Origin: a bacterium
Lineage (GTDB): Bacteria > Patescibacteriota > Minisyncoccia > Phycocordibacterales > UBA2100
Reading direction: 5' to 3'
DNA length: 36,767 bases
NCBI GenBank assembly: GCA_021781955.1
Contig: JAJXVV010000008.1
Location: 1 to 36,767, forward strand
In this document: in pieces, positions 35,555 to 36,767 of the stretch
Layout of the letters: each line of letters starts with the position of its first letter
Numbering within the stretch: the first letter of the stretch is position 1
Notes under the pieces: generated by a model
What the model saw: the letters and a program-made list of their open reading frames with translations, nothing else
The model's database searches: none
Told to the model about the DNA's origin: nothing
Position numbers and translations under genes: made by a program

Positions 35555-36577
35555 CTATTTCGCGAGATCGTACTTGCCGTCGGGCAGACGCTTGAATGCG
35601 CTCCCCTGCAAGTTGACCGCGATGGTCGCGTCCTTCACGTACCGTTCGCGCTTCACCCGCTCGACGATCTCGTCACGGGTCATCGCACCCTCGCGCTTGA
35701 TGATGCCAGCGATGACGTCGCGTACGACACCCGGCTCGTAGCCCCACTCCTTGAGCGCGTACAGACCGCGGCCGACGAGCACGAAACGATTGTCCTTGAT
35801 GAGCTCGTTATGCGTCGTGGCCGGATGCGTCTTGCGGGCAAAAAGTTTCTCGATGTTCTTGGCGACCTCGACGAAATGCATCGGCGAACCGTGGCGCTTG
35901 AGCGTGAGATACGCGAAATCGCGCGTATTCTTGATGCGCACGTGCGGCGAATCCGTGCGACCCCACTCGCCGAGAGGATTGCGGCCGATGCGCTTCGAGA
36001 TGAAGAGCCAGCGCGGCAGCGATTCCGCCGGGCGATTGCGCACGCCCTCCTCTTTCAGATATTTGGCGAACAGCTCCAGAAATTCCGTCTCCGGCATGAG
36101 GCGATCCTGCTCAAGCGACTCATAGAGTTTGGAAAGCGCGGCTTCAACGGCGGAAGCGAGCTGTTCGTCAACGAACCAGCGGGGCTTGAAATCCGCGTCC
36201 TCGCGGCGAGCATCGAAATGATGCCCGACCGTGAGCAAAAAGACGATGTGGTTGCGATCGGCGTCGGCTTTCGCGAGACCCTCTAAGATCGTCTCCTCGG
36301 CGAGGAGGCCGCCGAGCGCAGCGACCGCCGCCTTGAGATCGCTCCACTGCGCATTGAGCGCGGTGTACGCATCAGAATCGCGCACCGAGGAGATGCCGTG
36401 GTTCTCGATCTGGCGGATGCGCTCGCGCGTAATGCCGTACTCCTTGCCGATGGAGTCGAGCGTGCGGCGTTCACCTTTGGCGCTAAGGCCGAAGCGGTCG
36501 ACGAGCACTTTGCGAGAGCGTTCCGGCAGACCTGCGAGGAGGTCTTTGGTGACCGATTTGGGTTGGAAAGACAACAT
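35555..36577 (-). CDS. Transcription regulator: sigma70 region-4-like HTH fused to C-terminal HARE-HTH (RpoE/delta-like)
   Basis: N-term LLAGLPERSRKVLVDRFGLSAKGERRTLDSIGKEYGITRERIRQIENHGIS (sigma region 4.2); C-term MHFVEVAKNIEKLFARKTHPATTHNELIKDNRFVLVGRGLYALKEWGYEPGVVRDVI (HARE-HTH). Confidence 0.85.
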   Translation of the reverse strand: MLSFQPKSVTKDLLAGLPERSRKVLVDRFGLSAKGERRTLDSIGKEYGITRERIRQIENHGISSVRDSDAYTALNAQWSDLKAAVAALGGLLAEETILEGLAKADADRNHIVFLLTVGHHFDARREDADFKPRWFVDEQLASAVEAALSKLYESLEQDRLMPETEFLELFAKYLKEEGVRNRPAESLPRWLFISKRIGRNPLGEWGRTDSPHVRIKNTRDFAYLTLKRHGSPMHFVEVAKNIEKLFARKTHPATTHNELIKDNRFVLVGRGLYALKEWGYEPGVVRDVIAGIIKREGAMTRDEIVERVKRERYVKDATIAVNLQGSAFKRLPDGKYDLAK

Positions 36578-36607
36578 AATTGACCTATGTTATATACCGT
36601 GTTGTTC

Positions 36608-36636
36608 CTTATAACAAACCACGAGGATCCTGTCAA
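36608..36636 (-). promoter_or_regulatory. Strong putative promoter of the sigma4-HARE gene
   Basis: Minus strand TTGACA (36631-36636), 17-nt spacer, TATAAG (36608-36613). Confidence 0.75.
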
Positions 36637-36767
36637 ATACTTGTACGCGTCCAGTACATTTGGCACTCCTCTGCCGATAATGTTGCCATGGTACACGAAA
36701 GCGGCGTGCGCAGCGAGAGCGCCTCGTGGGGACGTTCAGCGTTGTACCAGATGAGCCAGTCTATCAG
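36633..36767 (-). mobile_element. C-terminus of a DDE integrase-core transposase (IS3/IS481-like), truncated by window end
   Basis: Not in ORF track. Minus strand reads LIDWLIWYNAERPHEALSLRTPLSCTMATLSAEECQMYWTRTSI*; WYNAERPHEALSLRTPL is the typical integrase-core C-terminal motif. Confidence 0.87.

Noticed and set aside
36283-36696. Minus-strand ORF MYHGNIIGRGVPNVLDAYKYL... spanning the regulator start and IS end
   Set aside because: Overlaps the transposase C-terminus and sigma4-HARE gene in a different frame; no recognisable family.
1-36767. CRISPR array, tRNA or rRNA genes
   Set aside because: No regularly spaced direct repeats and no tRNA-like cloverleaf or rRNA sequence recognised by eye; intergenic gaps are mostly too short. 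Not tested with tRNAscan/CRISPR finders.

Overview
The window looks like a 36.8 kb, GC-rich, gene-dense segment of a Patescibacteria/CPR-type (Parcubacteria-like) chromosome. That assignment rests on recognisable protein families and gene style only; no search was run. Almost all genes are on the minus strand. Recognisable blocks are: trpS-aspS-scpA-scpB-DD-carboxypeptidase-mraY-ftsW; a lipid acyltransferase/HAD/orphan histidine kinase cassette; the alpha ribosomal operon infA-rpmJ-rpsM-rpsK-rpsD-rpoA-rplQ-rplM-rpsI, followed by grpE-dnaK-dnaJ; a paired actin-like (SHS2/PilM/FtsA-like) protein and a bitopic baseplate-J-like protein; alaS, an M16 peptidase, ung, homospermidine synthase, a minimal MGMT coupled to a Cas4/RecB-like nuclease, MgtC, an ATP-cone endonuclease, mnmA, mltG, a CPR membrane protein and a sigma70-region-4/HARE-HTH fusion. 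Two truncated CDSs are absent from the ORF track: the N-terminus of a large secreted Thr/Ser/Gly-rich repeat protein (1-1195, minus) and the C-terminus of an IS transposase (36633-36767, minus). The most notable observations are a recurrent -10-like hexamer placed exactly 6-7 nt before the start codon of about 11 genes (predicted leaderless transcription), the actin-like/baseplate-J-like pair, a possible IS-end hybrid promoter driving the sigma4-HARE gene, and a 34-bp perfect palindrome inside the trpS N-terminal extension.
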